NCBI GenBank assembly: GCA_015832175.1
Contig: WJXW01000005.1
Coordinates: forward strand, 248,001-312,000
Direction of reading: 5' to 3'
From: Paraphaeosphaeria minitans
Taxonomy: Eukaryota; Ascomycota; Dothideomycetes; Pleosporales; Didymosphaeriaceae
DNA: 64,000 nucleotides
Made by a program: the position numbers and the translations under genes. Shown here piece by piece: positions 23,669-35,179 of this stretch. Positions within the stretch are counted from its first letter, which is position 1. Every line of letters starts with the position of its first letter. The notes beneath the pieces are model-generated. The model had not been told where the DNA came from. It worked only from the letters and a program-made list of their open reading frames with translations, and did no database searches.

Positions 23669-25891
23669 TTACCGATGCTCCTGTGGCCTTTCATTCTCCT
23701 CGCCCTCCTTCCCATTCTTCAGCCCCGTGAAATGATCCTTCAGAAAATTATCGACCCACTCCTGCGCCCCCTCCGCGAGGTGCGTCAGCCCCTGCCACCA
23801 GGTCTCCGGCGCGTGCGTGCCCGTTGGCGCAGCGCTGGACGCAGTCACAGGGGATGCTGCGTTGCTGGGCTGCGGTGCGGGCGATGCGGAGCTCGGCGGG
23901 TCAACGTGGATCTCGATAGCGTCTGCGCTGGGTGATGGCGACGGAGAAGAGGAAGGAGAGGGAGAGGAGACAGAAACGGGGACGGGATCAGCGGGCGTCT
24001 CGTCGGGGAGGTTGTCCTCGTCGGAGTGCAGGCCCACCGGCTTCAGGGGGAGGCGCAACGTGCCGTTGTTGGCGAGCGGCGTGATGCCGATGGAGTCGCA
24101 GATGATGTTGTAGACCTCGATGTTTTCTGTTGTAACATCTTATTAGCAGCTTTCTTCCTCACACTCAACCCGACGTGACTTACGAAAAGGTTCCACCCGG
24201 CTATTCGGCGTATGCGGAAACGCGGGCCCCCTCGCGATGAAAATCGCCCGCATGAGCGGATGCTCGTGGTCGTACCCGTGAACGCCGCGCGGGTGGTACG
24301 CATCGCCGTTCTTCAGCATCTCCTGGACGTCGCCGTCGGCTTTGGCGATGACGGCCCAGCCCGCCTTGGGGATGATCCAGAGTGGGGCGATGCGCTCATT
24401 CTGGCTGAAGTGGTAGCGCTCCGGCATGTCTTTGTCGCGAAGATAAACTTCAAGGCCGGTCATATTGCGCGCGCGCTCAACGATCTGCTTGTGCAGGCGC
24501 TCGAGGTCGCTGAGTTTCTTTGGGCGAAGACCGAAGTGCGGCCAGCCGTCGATGTGTTCGATTTCGGTCGGGTCGACGAGGTCTTCCAGCTGGATGAGGC
24601 GCGAGGTGTCGGTTGTGGCCATGCCGTGGTCGGAGACGACTACCACATTTACAATATCTGTGAGATTGCGCTCTTCGAGGCCTTTGAGGATGTCGCCAAC
24701 CATCGTGTCGGCGTCGTTGATGGTTTGACGGATTTCCGTGCTGTTGGGCCCGTACTTGTGACCATCGCTGTCTACGTTTGGAACATATGCTGCGATGAGC
24801 TGAGGTCGCGGCTTGTCCGATAGTGCGCCTACGTCTATTGGACCAGGGCGGTCAAGAAGTTCCATAACGCGGTCAACCTTTCTAGGTAAAACTTCCGAGC
24901 CATTGTACTTGTCGACATAGGCGGGATGGAATTCGTCCGAGTGAACTTCTGACCCAGGCCACATATGCACCGCAACCCGGACATGCTGTCGTTCCGCGGT
25001 CCGCCAGATAGGCTCGCCACCCCACCAGTACGGCTGGAGAGACCGCTCTGGGTCGGTGTAGTAGAACTCTTTCTGCAGATCTTCATCCCAGAAGGTGTTG
25101 CCCACAACGCCGTGCGCTTCGGGGTACAGCCCAGTCGCCAGCGTAAAGTGATTCGGAAACGTAACGCTAGGAAAGCTGGGGCGCATGTACTTGGGCGAGA
25201 TACCCTCCGCGACGAACTTGTTCAGTGTAGGGGTCAAGCCGCGGTAGAGGAAGTCTGCGCGGAAGCCGTCGAGGGATATAAGAATCGTTGTGGAAGCGAA
25301 CAGGTGCGTGCCATTGGACAACATGGCCGTGGCGTCCTTCGGGTGTTCCGACTTCGAGGCTCGATATGCGGCGAACAAGAGGGCGAAGAACAAGCCTAGG
25401 ACCCCCCCATATATTCCTACACGGCGCCATGTGCGTTTTCTCCCGGTCTGTCATATGTTAGATCTGTGCCGTCCTGCAGGGCTGTTGCATACCTGTCTAT
25501 GCGCGCCCGCGGCCATCAGCCTCCTCTCATCGCTCTCGATCGAGCCCCGGTCCAGTGTGGGAGTCGAGATGCCAGCACCTTCTTCCATTTCGTACATGAG
25601 CGCGCTCGACTCGTCATTGTGTCCTCTCTTGACCCTCTTCTTCGTCGGCGCATTGCTATCCTTGTTCCCTATCCGCCCGCCCTTCTTGTTGAACAGGCCG
25701 CCAAGCCCATCCTCCTGCGTCAACAGCCGCTCCCTCTCATCTTCAGACTCTAGGATGTCGTGGTCGTAGTCGCCGTCGGACACCTCGGAGCCGTAGCGCT
25801 CGTCGTCGGAAAGCGGGTCGATGAGAGTGCGTTCATCGGCGCTGTCCGAGTCGCGTCTTCGTCCGATGGTTTCGCGTGCTGAGGTCGGCAT
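23669..25891 (-). CDS. Type II membrane nucleotide pyrophosphatase/phosphodiesterase (NPP family)
   Basis: Exons on the minus strand are 25891-25493, 25447-24184 and 24126-23669, giving 706 residues. An acidic cytoplasmic N-terminus (1-140) precedes one membrane segment (about 143-161, GIYGGVLGLFFALLFAAY). The type I phosphodiesterase domain begins ILISLDGFRADF with metal ligand D193. The nucleophile is T229 in SFPSVTFPNH. Further metal-site motifs are PNVDSDGHKYGP, VVSDHGM and RGVHGYDHEHPLM. The C-terminus after QNIEVYNIICDSIGI is Ser/Pro-rich and probably disordered. These enzymes hydrolyse nucleotide phosphodiester/pyrophosphate bonds outside the cytosol. The start codon is the ATG at 25891; an upstream ATG at 25917 is followed directly by a stop. 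Confidence 0.93.
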
Positions 25892-26339
25892 TTTGAACGG
25901 CAAGGGCGCGTTCACATCGTAGGAGCATGGAAGCGTGGAGGCGACTTGACGTTTGGGCGCTGCTGATCAAAGCATGCCGCAGTCCACGGTTTCTTGGCGG
26001 CTATCTATGATCCACGCGGCGTTGGTCCAGGTCCCTGCATGCGAGGCGAGGTATGCACATCATCAGACTACTACATTCAATGTGGACTACATTCTCAACT
26101 GTTTCAAACACAGCTGGCTCTACAATATTTGGTCAAAATTTGAGTACGTCGCGTGGCCTTCAGGAGGAGCAATGCAGTGCTCAAGCTTTCCATGTTTCCA
26201 TTCATGACGGTGGTCGCAAAGGTGTCCACAAGTATTGATGATGGGAACTCAGACTGAATTGGTCATTCGTGACCATACAATGAAGAGTGAATTCTGGATC
26301 TACCCTGGGGTGCCGTAGAGTCCTCGAACCTTTGCCAAT
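25892..26339. other. Intergenic region upstream of the NPP gene
   Basis: 448 bp between the NPP start and the stop of the next minus-strand gene. No gene is supported. Confidence 0.5.
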
Positions 26340-27629
26340 CTAAGGAATGCTCAGTACCTCGACGTCCCCGCCATCCAGCCACACAGCCCCCGTACTCCAC
26401 ACTCGCCCGCCCGAATGCAACCACAGGGCCAGCCATGTTTGCTCGACAGTCTCTCCCCAACAATACAGCCGGACTAATCCCAGCCTCATCCTCATAGGAT
26501 CCCTGTGCAGAGTCACGCCCCATCCAAGCCTGCCACTTTCAACATCCTTCTGGAGAAAATTCCAGAACTGGTGCTGGACATGCTTTGGCCACAGGCGGCA
26601 ATCCACGCACCAATGCCCTCTTTCATCCGCCTCTAAAGCCCTCAGCGCCACCTTCGTCTTGAAGCGTCCTGGGTTCTCTTGCTTCAATTGGTCGAGGTAA
26701 GGCGTGATCTGCGAGGGTAGCGTGCTGGGAGCTATGATGGTGATCTTTGGAGACGGCGGACAGACTGTGGACGGGAGAGAGTCGAAATCGACACGGTAAG
26801 CTTGGATCCCTGGTTGTCCTTTTTGACTGGTTTCCTTGCTCTCCTCATCCACAGAAATGATGGAATGTTGTGATGAGGGTGCCTGGGTAGTCCTCTCAGG
26901 AGCATCCGTCTTGTGTGACTTTTGAGTGGCCGACTGATCCTCATCCGGAGCGTCAAGCTGCGGCTCAGTTTGCAAATTGCCGGACGATGGCTTGAACGGA
27001 GTGCGGTCAATATCGGGTCTCGCCACCTCAGTCGCACCCAGGGTCACATCTTGGTCAACAGAATCATCTGCATCATCCTCGAAAGCCTCTTCCGAAGCGG
27101 TCGACATATCATCTGGGAGTTGGCTTTCCATGGCCTGGATAGCTTGTTGGGTGTCTTCAATGAAAATGCTCTCCTCGACCGGTGCAATGACGATACTGGT
27201 GGTCTGTCTGCGATCTTTGGCCAGACTTGATCGCGCAGTCGGTTGCTCTTTCCATCTGCTCTGCATGCGCTCCAGTCGCTCAAGTCTGCTGATGGACACA
27301 TCCTCTGGAGACGAATGAGCTTCATAGTTCACGGAGTGATGTTGATCACTAGAATCTCCCGAGTGGAGATGCGATGGAAAACTTCCATACGAGTCCATGC
27401 TGGTGAGGACGGAGACTGCAGTAGCAGAACCTAGTGGTAGTCTTTGGCTCGGTCGAGTGCGATTTGATTGGGAACCGACGTGTCGTGGAAGCGCTTCTTC
27501 ATCGCCTGCTTTGTTATTTAGGTGATGTGGCTCAAACGCGAGGTAGGCGTCGGCCAGCGATCGATACAGGTCATCGTTAGCTCTTGTCGCGGGGGTGGAA
27601 ATGTGCACAAGCACTTCTGAGTTGTCCAT
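26340..27629 (-). CDS. Conserved fungal protein of unknown function
   Basis: A single exon of 429 residues from the ATG at 27629. Residues 1-280 are polar, Ser/Gln/Asp-rich and disordered, with an acidic patch (SEEAFEDDADDSVDQDV). The C-terminal 130 residues are compact and rich in Trp, Leu and Arg. They start at PSQITPYLDQLKQENPGRFK and continue with RGHWCVDCRLWPKHVQHQFW, VTLHRDPMRMRLGLVRLYCW and WLALWLHSGGRV. The CVDC pair could bind metal but stands alone. I recall similar uncharacterised proteins in other filamentous fungi but no named domain. It is divergently transcribed from eIF3d with only 289 bp between starts. Confidence 0.75.
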   Translation of the reverse strand: MDNSEVLVHISTPATRANDDLYRSLADAYLAFEPHHLNNKAGDEEALPRHVGSQSNRTRPSQRLPLGSATAVSVLTSMDSYGSFPSHLHSGDSSDQHHSVNYEAHSSPEDVSISRLERLERMQSRWKEQPTARSSLAKDRRQTTSIVIAPVEESIFIEDTQQAIQAMESQLPDDMSTASEEAFEDDADDSVDQDVTLGATEVARPDIDRTPFKPSSGNLQTEPQLDAPDEDQSATQKSHKTDAPERTTQAPSSQHSIISVDEESKETSQKGQPGIQAYRVDFDSLPSTVCPPSPKITIIAPSTLPSQITPYLDQLKQENPGRFKTKVALRALEADERGHWCVDCRLWPKHVQHQFWNFLQKDVESGRLGWGVTLHRDPMRMRLGLVRLYCWGETVEQTWLALWLHSGGRVWSTGAVWLDGGDVEVLSIP

Positions 27630-27918
27630 GATGTCGAATGCTCCGGACTCGAGGGTTCAGCGCAGGCTCCATGGTATCTCAAGCCTCGCAGCCCAGGGCG
27701 AGGTTGGACAGGGGTCACGGGCGGCGCTTCAGTGATGGAGAGGCGGAGCCAATGTCGCTGGCGGAGGTGCTACATATAACAGACTGGAGTGTTTCCCTGT
27801 TGAGAGAGGCAGCGGCGCTCGGATAAACTAGCGCGCGCCAAGATTTTCTCCCACTCGTCGTTTTCACAATTGTGTTGCGCGCGAGCAAAACTGCCCCGCG
27901 TCAACTCACCCACATATC
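27630..27918. promoter_or_regulatory. Divergent promoter region, orphan gene / eIF3d
   Basis: A compact 289-bp head-to-head spacer that must contain both promoters. No classical TATA box is obvious on the eIF3d side. Confidence 0.5.
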
Positions 27919-29759
27919 ATGGCGCCTGTATCGCTTCTCGACCTCGTGTCGGCACTGCCCACGAAGGAGGCATGGGGCCCCGAAGTCTCCAGCGAGACGA
28001 TGCTCGACGGCGTCCCGTATGCGCCCTACTCCAAGGCCGACAAGCTGGGCCGCATGGCAGACTGGACAGACAGTAAAGACCGCGACCGGGGCGGCCGCCA
28101 GAACTACGGCGGACGCAACTACAGAGGTAGGAGTGCTTCCATCAAGGGGCTACATGAGGAGCGGAGAGCAACTGGCTAACATGCCCCACAGACCAGCAGG
28201 TGTATGGCGCGAACCAGACCACGAACCCGTTTGCAGTGCAGATGGCCGAAGAGGAGGCGACTTTTTCCGTTGTCGACAACTCACGCACATCCGCCCGCGG
28301 CAGGGGCTTTGGCAGGGGCGGCGGCACCGTCTTTGGCCGTGGACGCGGACAGCGGGGTGGACAGGCGCAGCGCGGCGGACGGGGTGCCTTCCAGCGCGTT
28401 GGCGGTGGCCGCGGTGGACAGCAGTACGACAACCGGGGCGGACGTGGTGGACGTGGAGGCCGTCGCTTTGGCAGATGGGACGACAAGCCGCAGCGCAACC
28501 GCGATGCCTCGGTGCAGGTCAAGCCGGACTGGCAGGTGCTGGAAGAGATGGATTTTGCGCGTCTGGCCAAGCTGAACCTGGCCACGGGCGACGGCGAGGA
28601 CATCGATAGCTATGGCTTCCTCTACTACTACGACCGCAGCTACGACAAGCAGCCGGGCGCCGTCACCTCGCAGCGCAAACTCAACGTCCTCGAGCGCGCC
28701 GCCTACAATGTCACCACCTCCAGCGACCCTATACTGCAAGAGCTTGCCGAGAAGGACGAGGCCACCATCTTCGCCACCGACAGCATTCTCTCCGTGCTCA
28801 TGTGTGCCACCAAGTCGGTGTACTCGTGGGATCTCGTCATCACAAAGAGGGGCAGCAAGCTTTTCATCGACAAGCGCGACAACTCAAACCTGGACATGGT
28901 CACCGTCAACGAGAACGCGACCGACGCACCGCTCGAGACGTCAGAAGGCAACAAGGACACCATGAACAGCCCCAGTGCCCTGATGCTCGAAGCCACCCAC
29001 ATTAACAACGTGTTCCCGCTCCAGGTCGTGAACGAATCCCAGACCAACAAGGTCGAGATGTCCCACGAGCACCCCTTCTACAATGAGGAAGTCGAGAGTG
29101 ATCCCCCGGCCTCCAAGGCTTACAAGTACCGCCGCTTCGACCTGTCTCTGGACCAGGACGAGGACCCGCTGCACCTCATCGTGCGGACGGAGTTCGATGC
29201 TGTCGTCAAGAACAACATCAACGGCGAGGATCAATACCTGATAATCAAGGCCCTCAACGAGTTCGACAACAAAGCCCAAGGCAGTGGTGGTGCTCTTGAC
29301 TGGCGGACAAAGTTGGCCAGCCAGCGTGGTGCTGTCCTTGCCACTGAGATGAAGAACAATGCCTTCAAGCTGGCTCGATGGACGACTCAATCCATTCTCG
29401 CAAAGGCTGACTCCATGAAGCTCGGGTAAGATTCTTACAATCATTGTGCAAATAAACAAACTAATGTTTCCAGTTTTGTCTCCCGCGCCAACCCCAAGAA
29501 CAACAACGACCACGTCGTCCTCGGCGTGCTCACCAACAAGCCCCGCGATTTCGCAAACCAGATGGCCCTCAATCTCAACAACGGCTGGGGTATCGTCCGC
29601 ACCATTGCTGACATGTTGCTCAAGATGGACGATGGCAAGTACGTGCTTGTCAAAGACCCGAACAAGTCCATGCTGCGCCTGTACTCTGTTCCGGAGAACA
29701 CTTTCGAGGAGGAAATTGAGGAAGCTCCTATTCAGGAGGAGGAGGAGAACGACTCCTAA
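27919..29759 (+). CDS. eIF3d: Eukaryotic translation initiation factor 3 subunit D
   Basis: Exons 27919-28126, 28192-29425 and 29474-29759 give 575 residues, the usual fungal length. The N-terminus has the conserved [20 protein letters not shown], then an RGG-rich stretch (about 100-160) and [53 protein letters not shown] and [20 protein letters not shown]. Near the C-terminus are [20 protein letters not shown] and [14 protein letters not shown]. eIF3d is the peripheral cap-contacting subunit of the eIF3 complex and is called Moe1 in fission yeast. The acidic tail [17 protein letters not shown] is typical. Both introns are short GT-AG introns and phases match. Intact. Confidence 0.96.
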
Positions 29760-30169
29760 TTGCTGGGCGTGTTACGATTTACGTGCATGATTGATCCGGG
29801 TGGTTTCATGAGGGATGATGGGGTAGACAAAATACCACGAGCAATATGCTTCTTGGTCAAATTCGACTTTTTTTTCATCAAAGCATGTTACACTCAGCCG
29901 AATGACTGCTAACATTGCGTAGCGAAGGTTCTTTGAGATTGTGTTCCCCATGTGCACATTATAAGGCCCAAAGCCTCAGTACTGAGATAAAGTGTACTTA
30001 TGCCGGCATTGGGTTTAACAACCGAAGATACATGTGCATGCGGCTACTGAATCTATTTTGGGGCCAGGCGCCTGCTCTATACGAAAACACTGATCAGTCA
30101 GGCTGGCACAAGCGAGTGGCCTGTCTTCAAGCTTGAGCGAAACACCATCCTACCACATACCCCGCTACG
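29760..30169. other. Intergenic spacer
   Basis: 410 bp between eIF3d and the HET gene on the same strand; noncoding by inspection. Confidence 0.5.
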
Positions 30170-32017
30170 ATGGAACACCTCGACTTCCCAACCACGTACA
30201 AGTATACTCCTTTACCGTCACCTCGCCACATCCGTCTTTTGCACATCCATGACTACAGTAATGAAGAAAGCACCAACACCACGACCTTTGAAATCCATGT
30301 CGTGGAGCTACCCTCTGACGGCAAGCCGTTCGCATTCGAAACCCTTTCATACACATGGGGCGCTCCAAAGCGCGTGGCTTCCCTCTACTTCCGCAACGAA
30401 CCCGGTGCCATCGGCCTGACACAGAACCTGTCCCAAGCAATTCCACATATAGCACGCAATTCACAGACGCGATACCTCTGGATCGACCAGCTATGCATCA
30501 ACCAGAACGACCCACAAGAGAAATCCCAGCAAGTTAGCATCATGGACCAGATCTACAAAGCCGCTTCCCGCGTCATCATCTGGCTCGGTCCTGCCGACGA
30601 CTCTTCCATCATCGTCAAGGAGTGGCTCGGAGAACTGAACGCGTTTCTCGCGAGCCGCGACGACGCATCTAGAACCATGCCCACTGGTGAACACTACAAC
30701 GCCAGTGTTCGTATGCTCCTCGTCCGCTCCACCTGGGTCGACTCACGTACAGACATCAAATACGCTCCCGCAGCCCGCCGCTTCTGGGGCCGCCCCTGGT
30801 TCCGCCGCGGCTGGGTGGTCCAGGAACTCCTGCTGTCACCCGTCGTCCTGTTCCTCGCTGGCCCCGACACCTTCACTTTGGAGGACCTTTACGATATCCA
30901 GACGCTACCGCCGGACATGGCGCTGCCGCCAACTGTGGGCGACGACAACAGGGACAACACCGCCGCGTACAACACGCTGCTGAATCTTAAGCGATTCCCA
31001 TTCATCGATGTCCAGCCGCGCAGGTTTCTAATGTACATGGCTGAGTCTGCGAGCGAGTTTGAAACCACCGTACTAGTAGACCGTCTGTGCGCCTTTCTAG
31101 GTTTGCTGGAAGGGTCGACCTTCCAGCCCGACTATACGCGCCGTGTGCGCTGGAACTTCACAGCCTTCGCGGCGAGTCTCGCGGCGGGATTTGGCAGTCT
31201 GGATTTCCTGTCACTGTGGTCTGCCAACATCGACGCCAAGATCTCTTCTACACCAGAGGAGCTGAGGGGTTTCGCGAGCTGGGTACCGTCCTTCACGTGG
31301 CTCCCACTAATCGCACCATTCCGCTTTGCGACGGGGGCTACGCGTTCGTTTTTCACGGAGGTGAAGTGGGACGCTGCGGCGGGTCGAAGGCATGCTCATT
31401 CCCAGCGCGAGGACGCAGCGGCCACGGAACGCCTGCACGTCCGCGGTCGTATCATCGACCGCATCTCCCTCATCAGCACCGCGAAGATCGACCGCTACTT
31501 CGCCGACGCAGACAACCCCTATCTCTCTTCCATCGTCGCACGGATCCAGTTCGATATCCCCTCTTCCCCCTTCTCCACCTGGACAGTCGTAGAGCTCGTA
31601 GCCTTCCTCAACAACATCTCTGCCAACGGCCATCCGCCCAAGCAATCTGCAGAGATAATCCTGGGCATAGAGAAGCAGCAGTGGAGTACCGGGCTAGCTG
31701 ACAATTTGGGGTACAACGAGGCGCTGTCGTCGAGGCTTAGTATTGGGAGGGGGAGGCGGTTTGCGATGACGGAGGAGGGGAGGATGGCGCTTGTGCCGTT
31801 CGTTGGAAGTCGTCCGCGGTATGAGGAAGGGCAGTCTGATGAAGAGAAGGGCTCGGTGATTGCGGTGCTACATGGGTGTAGCGTGCCTATTGTGTTAGAT
31901 AGAGTGGGGGATGGGAGCGAGTGGAAGGTAGTTGGGGATTGCTATATCGAGGGCGTTATGCATGGTGAGGCTGTGTGTTGGGCTGAGGATGAGGGTGAAG
32001 AATTCATTTTGGTGTAG
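30170..32017 (+). CDS. HET-domain protein (heterokaryon incompatibility type)
   Basis: A single exon of 615 residues. Hallmarks of the HET domain are seen in order: FETLSYTWGAPKRVASLYF (about 55-75), ALPHI-like SQAIPHIARNSQTRYLWIDQ then LCINQNDPQEKSQQVSIMDQ (about 93-128), YKAASRVIIWLGPADDSS, and RFWGRPWFRRGWVVQELLLS. The C-terminal half is the variable region with no recognised repeat or NACHT/NB-ARC motif. It ends in a segment (MTEEGRMALVPFVGS...CSVPIVLD...GDCYIEGVMHGEAV) common to many HET proteins. HET proteins can act in allorecognition or as cell-death triggers; many are orphan paralogues, so a specific incompatibility role is not implied. The frame is intact. Confidence 0.9.
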   Translation: MEHLDFPTTYKYTPLPSPRHIRLLHIHDYSNEESTNTTTFEIHVVELPSDGKPFAFETLSYTWGAPKRVASLYFRNEPGAIGLTQNLSQAIPHIARNSQTRYLWIDQLCINQNDPQEKSQQVSIMDQIYKAASRVIIWLGPADDSSIIVKEWLGELNAFLASRDDASRTMPTGEHYNASVRMLLVRSTWVDSRTDIKYAPAARRFWGRPWFRRGWVVQELLLSPVVLFLAGPDTFTLEDLYDIQTLPPDMALPPTVGDDNRDNTAAYNTLLNLKRFPFIDVQPRRFLMYMAESASEFETTVLVDRLCAFLGLLEGSTFQPDYTRRVRWNFTAFAASLAAGFGSLDFLSLWSANIDAKISSTPEELRGFASWVPSFTWLPLIAPFRFATGATRSFFTEVKWDAAAGRRHAHSQREDAAATERLHVRGRIIDRISLISTAKIDRYFADADNPYLSSIVARIQFDIPSSPFSTWTVVELVAFLNNISANGHPPKQSAEIILGIEKQQWSTGLADNLGYNEALSSRLSIGRGRRFAMTEEGRMALVPFVGSRPRYEEGQSDEEKGSVIAVLHGCSVPIVLDRVGDGSEWKVVGDCYIEGVMHGEAVCWAEDEGEEFILV

Positions 32018-32553
32018 GGGAGCGAGATGAAAAATAATATTACCACCTAGTACTACAACCCAATGCTCTGGGCAAAGACTTCATTTGTGACAGAAGAACG
32101 CTGTCCACAAGACTAGGATAGCAGACCAGCTACATCCTTGTCCATGCTCACATCTCTAGTTCCCCGCACGGCGCCAGCCGACATGGCCACACCCAATCTA
32201 TATATGTATTGGAACGTCCCGAAACGGCAAAACGGTGATAGCATTTTTGCGGCTCTGGCGAGGCAACCTCGAGTGCAGTGAGATCTGCGCTCCACGACTA
32301 TTGATTTGCAAGGTACCGTAGTCAGGCGTACCATTTCGTGATGTCGCCCGTGTAACAGCTGCAGCACCTGGGGAGAGGTGCGACGCTGTCCATGATTTGG
32401 AAAGTATTACAGGGAGTCGGAAAAGAACTATATAAGCTCACCACTCCAATTTTATTCTCTTCTCCACCCATCATCACACAGGCCCACACACACTCGCTCC
32501 AACTCCCATTTCCCCTCGTTTCCCCTTCAACACTTACCCACGTTCGCTATATC
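32018..32553. other. Intergenic/promoter region upstream of the Bys1-type gene
   Basis: The TATA box at 32429 and a C/T/A-rich leader precede the next gene. No other gene is seen. Confidence 0.5.
32429..32436 (+). promoter_or_regulatory. TATA box of the Bys1-type gene
   Basis: TATATAAG lies 118-125 bp upstream of the ATG at 32554, followed by a CACACA/TCTTCTCC-rich leader. Confidence 0.6.
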
Positions 32554-33150
32554 ATGTACTACACTCTTGCCGCCCTGACCACGTTCGCCTCCTCTGCTGC
32601 GGCAATTGGTAACGCTGTCGTTCTCAACAAATGCAGCAACACTATCTACGCATGGTCTGTTGGTTCCTCTGTCGGTGCCAAACAGACTATCGCTACAGGT
32701 ACGTACACAGTCTGATTCATTTGCATGCCATCTCGTATAAAATTGACAGGACATAGGCAAGAACTTTACCGAGCCGCTCCACAGTGATGCTACATCCGGT
32801 GGGATTGCCCTCAAAATCACGGCTGTAGACGACGGCCTGTACAATGGCGCTGCACAGCAGATCTTCTCGTATAGTTTGGATGGGGCGTCGGTCTGGTACG
32901 TCTCTTTTTCATTCCCCTTGCCCAAACGCGAGCCATTCAACTCTATGTTTCTTGGAAATGTTTTGAATACTGATTGCGGGATAGGTACGACCTCAGCACT
33001 GCCTTCGGTGAGCCGTTCCTCGGAAAACGCGTTACGGTGACGAGCAGTGGGAGTCCGTCTATTGAATGGCCGACCGGATCGAACCCAGGCGGGAGTCAGG
33101 TTAAGGTCGGGATTAATGGGGTGGACGTGGTGTTTACGGGGTGTGCCTAA
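32554..33150 (+). CDS. Secreted Bys1/thaumatin-like small protein
   Basis: Exons 32554-32698, 32757-32895 and 32985-33150 give 149 residues. A signal peptide covers residues 1-17 (MYYTLAALTTFASSAAA). The mature part matches the Bys1 (blastomyces yeast-phase-specific) family: VLNKCSNTIYAWSVGSSVG, NFTEPLHSDATSGGIALKI, AAQQIFSYSLDGASVWYDLS, and the ending INGVDVVFTGCA. The fold is thaumatin-like beta sandwich with two or more cysteines. Such proteins are common in filamentous ascomycete secretomes; their molecular role is unclear. The three exons join in frame with 58- and 89-bp introns. Confidence 0.88.
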
Positions 33151-34157
33151 ATGCGATTGATGGTATGGGGAAAAGGATCAAGGGCTGAGGTATGTGGTAG
33201 CGTTAATGGTATAAGTAGAAGGGAGGAGATGTACCCTATACCTCAAATGCTCAGCATATAATCTCAAACTTTGAGAATCGCTCACTGGCCTGCCACTTCA
33301 CTGCCATTCTCTACGCACAAGATCAATAATTTAACGTAAAGACTTTATTCGAGTTCTTACTGTTTGTGAGTGCTTGAAAATAAGTTTAGAAACTCATGGC
33401 AGAACGCAACTAAGATCGCCAGGACTGGATGTTTGAAGGTTGGTGATATTTGAAGCCACTCTCTCTCGCAAGGTGACTTCAGACCTGGCCCGGTACCTAT
33501 ATCTTGCCAGTTCTGGTCGTTTGGTGTTCTCAAGGGATTATAAAATTTGCTTATGGTCGTATGGTTGTCCCTTTTGTCAGGGTAGAAAGTTTTTCAAAGG
33601 TTTGGATGAGCGAGCGGCAGCATTGGCTGGAACAACAGCTCATACCTGTATCCTGGACGCTATATAAATTGACTGTGCTAGTTTATACGCGGCCGTTTAT
33701 TTCATATTTACAAGCTCCTCGGGTTCATTCTCGTTTTCTAGGCACCAGCTTTACGAGACTATATCAGCTGGTGTAACGTTCCCAAGCAAGTTGGTCAAAT
33801 ATCTAGCACATGCTGAGAAGCGATCGGCCCTTCAAAGTGATGAAAACACGCAAATATTTTTGGAAATACTGTTTTTCGAAGTGTAGCTCGCCAGGGAGAT
33901 TTGCGGCCGCATTTTTCGCGAGCATGTATCGCACAGTCGAGAATGCTGCTGCCTAGTAAGGCCCACCACTTCGTTCTCAACAAGCATAAATAACCCACAT
34001 TCACGTTCCATCTTTTAAAATTCCGGTAAACGCCCCTCATATGCCTTATCAAAGTCTTGCGGTCGATTCACTGAAAAGTGTTCTACCACGCAGTTTGCGC
34101 TTCGTCCACAACTAGGTTCAATTTCGACAGTGAGTAGGATTGTATCGCTTCACAGCT
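33151..34157. other. Intergenic region, 1.0 kb
   Basis: The short plus-strand frames at 33440-33776 overlap each other and show no domain. AT-rich in parts. No gene is supported. Confidence 0.5.
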
Positions 34158-35179
34158 ATGCATTCTCTCTCTAAAGACTTCAAGGACGAGCTCAGCACCA
34201 AGGCCAACGCGAGCCTGCAGCGACACTACAAGAACCTGGATGATGAAGCTCGAAACATCGAGCATGATCCTCCCTCCGCAGTGATGCTCGCCCCATTCAC
34301 GGCTCATCTACAGTCTTCTAATCGCATCTTCGTCTTGATCGGTGCTGGGCTCTCAGCGTCTTCTGGAATCCCAACATACCGCTCAGCCGGAGGCTTTTGG
34401 CGCACCTTTTCCGACCAGCAGCTTGAGAAGAAGAGCGCATTCGAGGAAGATGCTATAATGGTCTGGCAGTTCTACAACTACAGAAGGCAGCAGGCTAAAG
34501 CCGCACTGCCAAATCCTGCCATCATGCGCTTGCGGAACTTGCGGTACAGAAACCGGGATTGCTTTCGATCAACCAGAATATTGACGCGCTGTGTCAAAGA
34601 GCCGGGCACCCTGCGGGAAAAATGATCGACCTTCATGGGTCGCTGTTTCGCGTCAAGTGCTTCGACGACACATGTGGATACGGGGAAGAGAACCACGACA
34701 TACCTATCATCCCGCAGTTGTCAGTCACCGAGCCACCTGGTGTCCTCGACTCCGCAGACTCCAAATCTGTACAATCTGGAGTCAGCATTGAAGATCTGCC
34801 GCACTGTCCGAAATGCAAAGTCAATTTGCTTCGTCCGGCCACGGTGTGGTTTGGTGAAAGCCTTCCGGAGGCCAAAGTTCACCAAGTCCATGAATGGCTA
34901 CGTAGCGGCAATTCGGATGTTTCTGCGGGTGCGAATGATGCGATAGAGGATGAGAAAGTTGATCTGATGCTTGTCATTGGAACATCAGCTGTGGTGTGGC
35001 CTGCGGCTGGGTACATAGGTCGAGCAAGGAAGGCGGGCGCTCGTGTGGCGTTCTTCAACATGGAGGAGAACTCCGCTGGTGTGGCCAGGCCAGAAGAAAG
35101 CGACTGGATATTTCTGGGAGATGCGGCCGAGCTCGTCGCCAAAGCTTTCGAGGGGTTCCTAGGTGGCGTTAACGATTAG
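34158..35179 (+). pseudogene. Sirtuin (SIR2-type NAD-dependent deacylase) with a single-base frameshift
   Basis: Two plus-strand frames together encode a full sirtuin. The first frame (ATG 34158 to about 34519) has the NAD-binding signature FVLIGAGLSASSGIPTYRSA near residues 58-77. The second frame (from about 34520) continues GLLSINQNIDALCQRAGHP, the catalytic-His motif MIDLHGSLFRVKC, zinc cysteines in CFDDTC and HCPKCK, NLLRPATVWFGESLP, VIGTSAVVWPAAGYI and NMEENSAGVARPEE. This order and the class III-like features suggest a SIRT5-type deacylase. The join needs one missing base within CCTGCCATC at 34515-34523; no GT...AG intron fits there. It is either a recent pseudogene or a sequence error. 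All catalytic and zinc residues survive. Confidence 0.8.
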
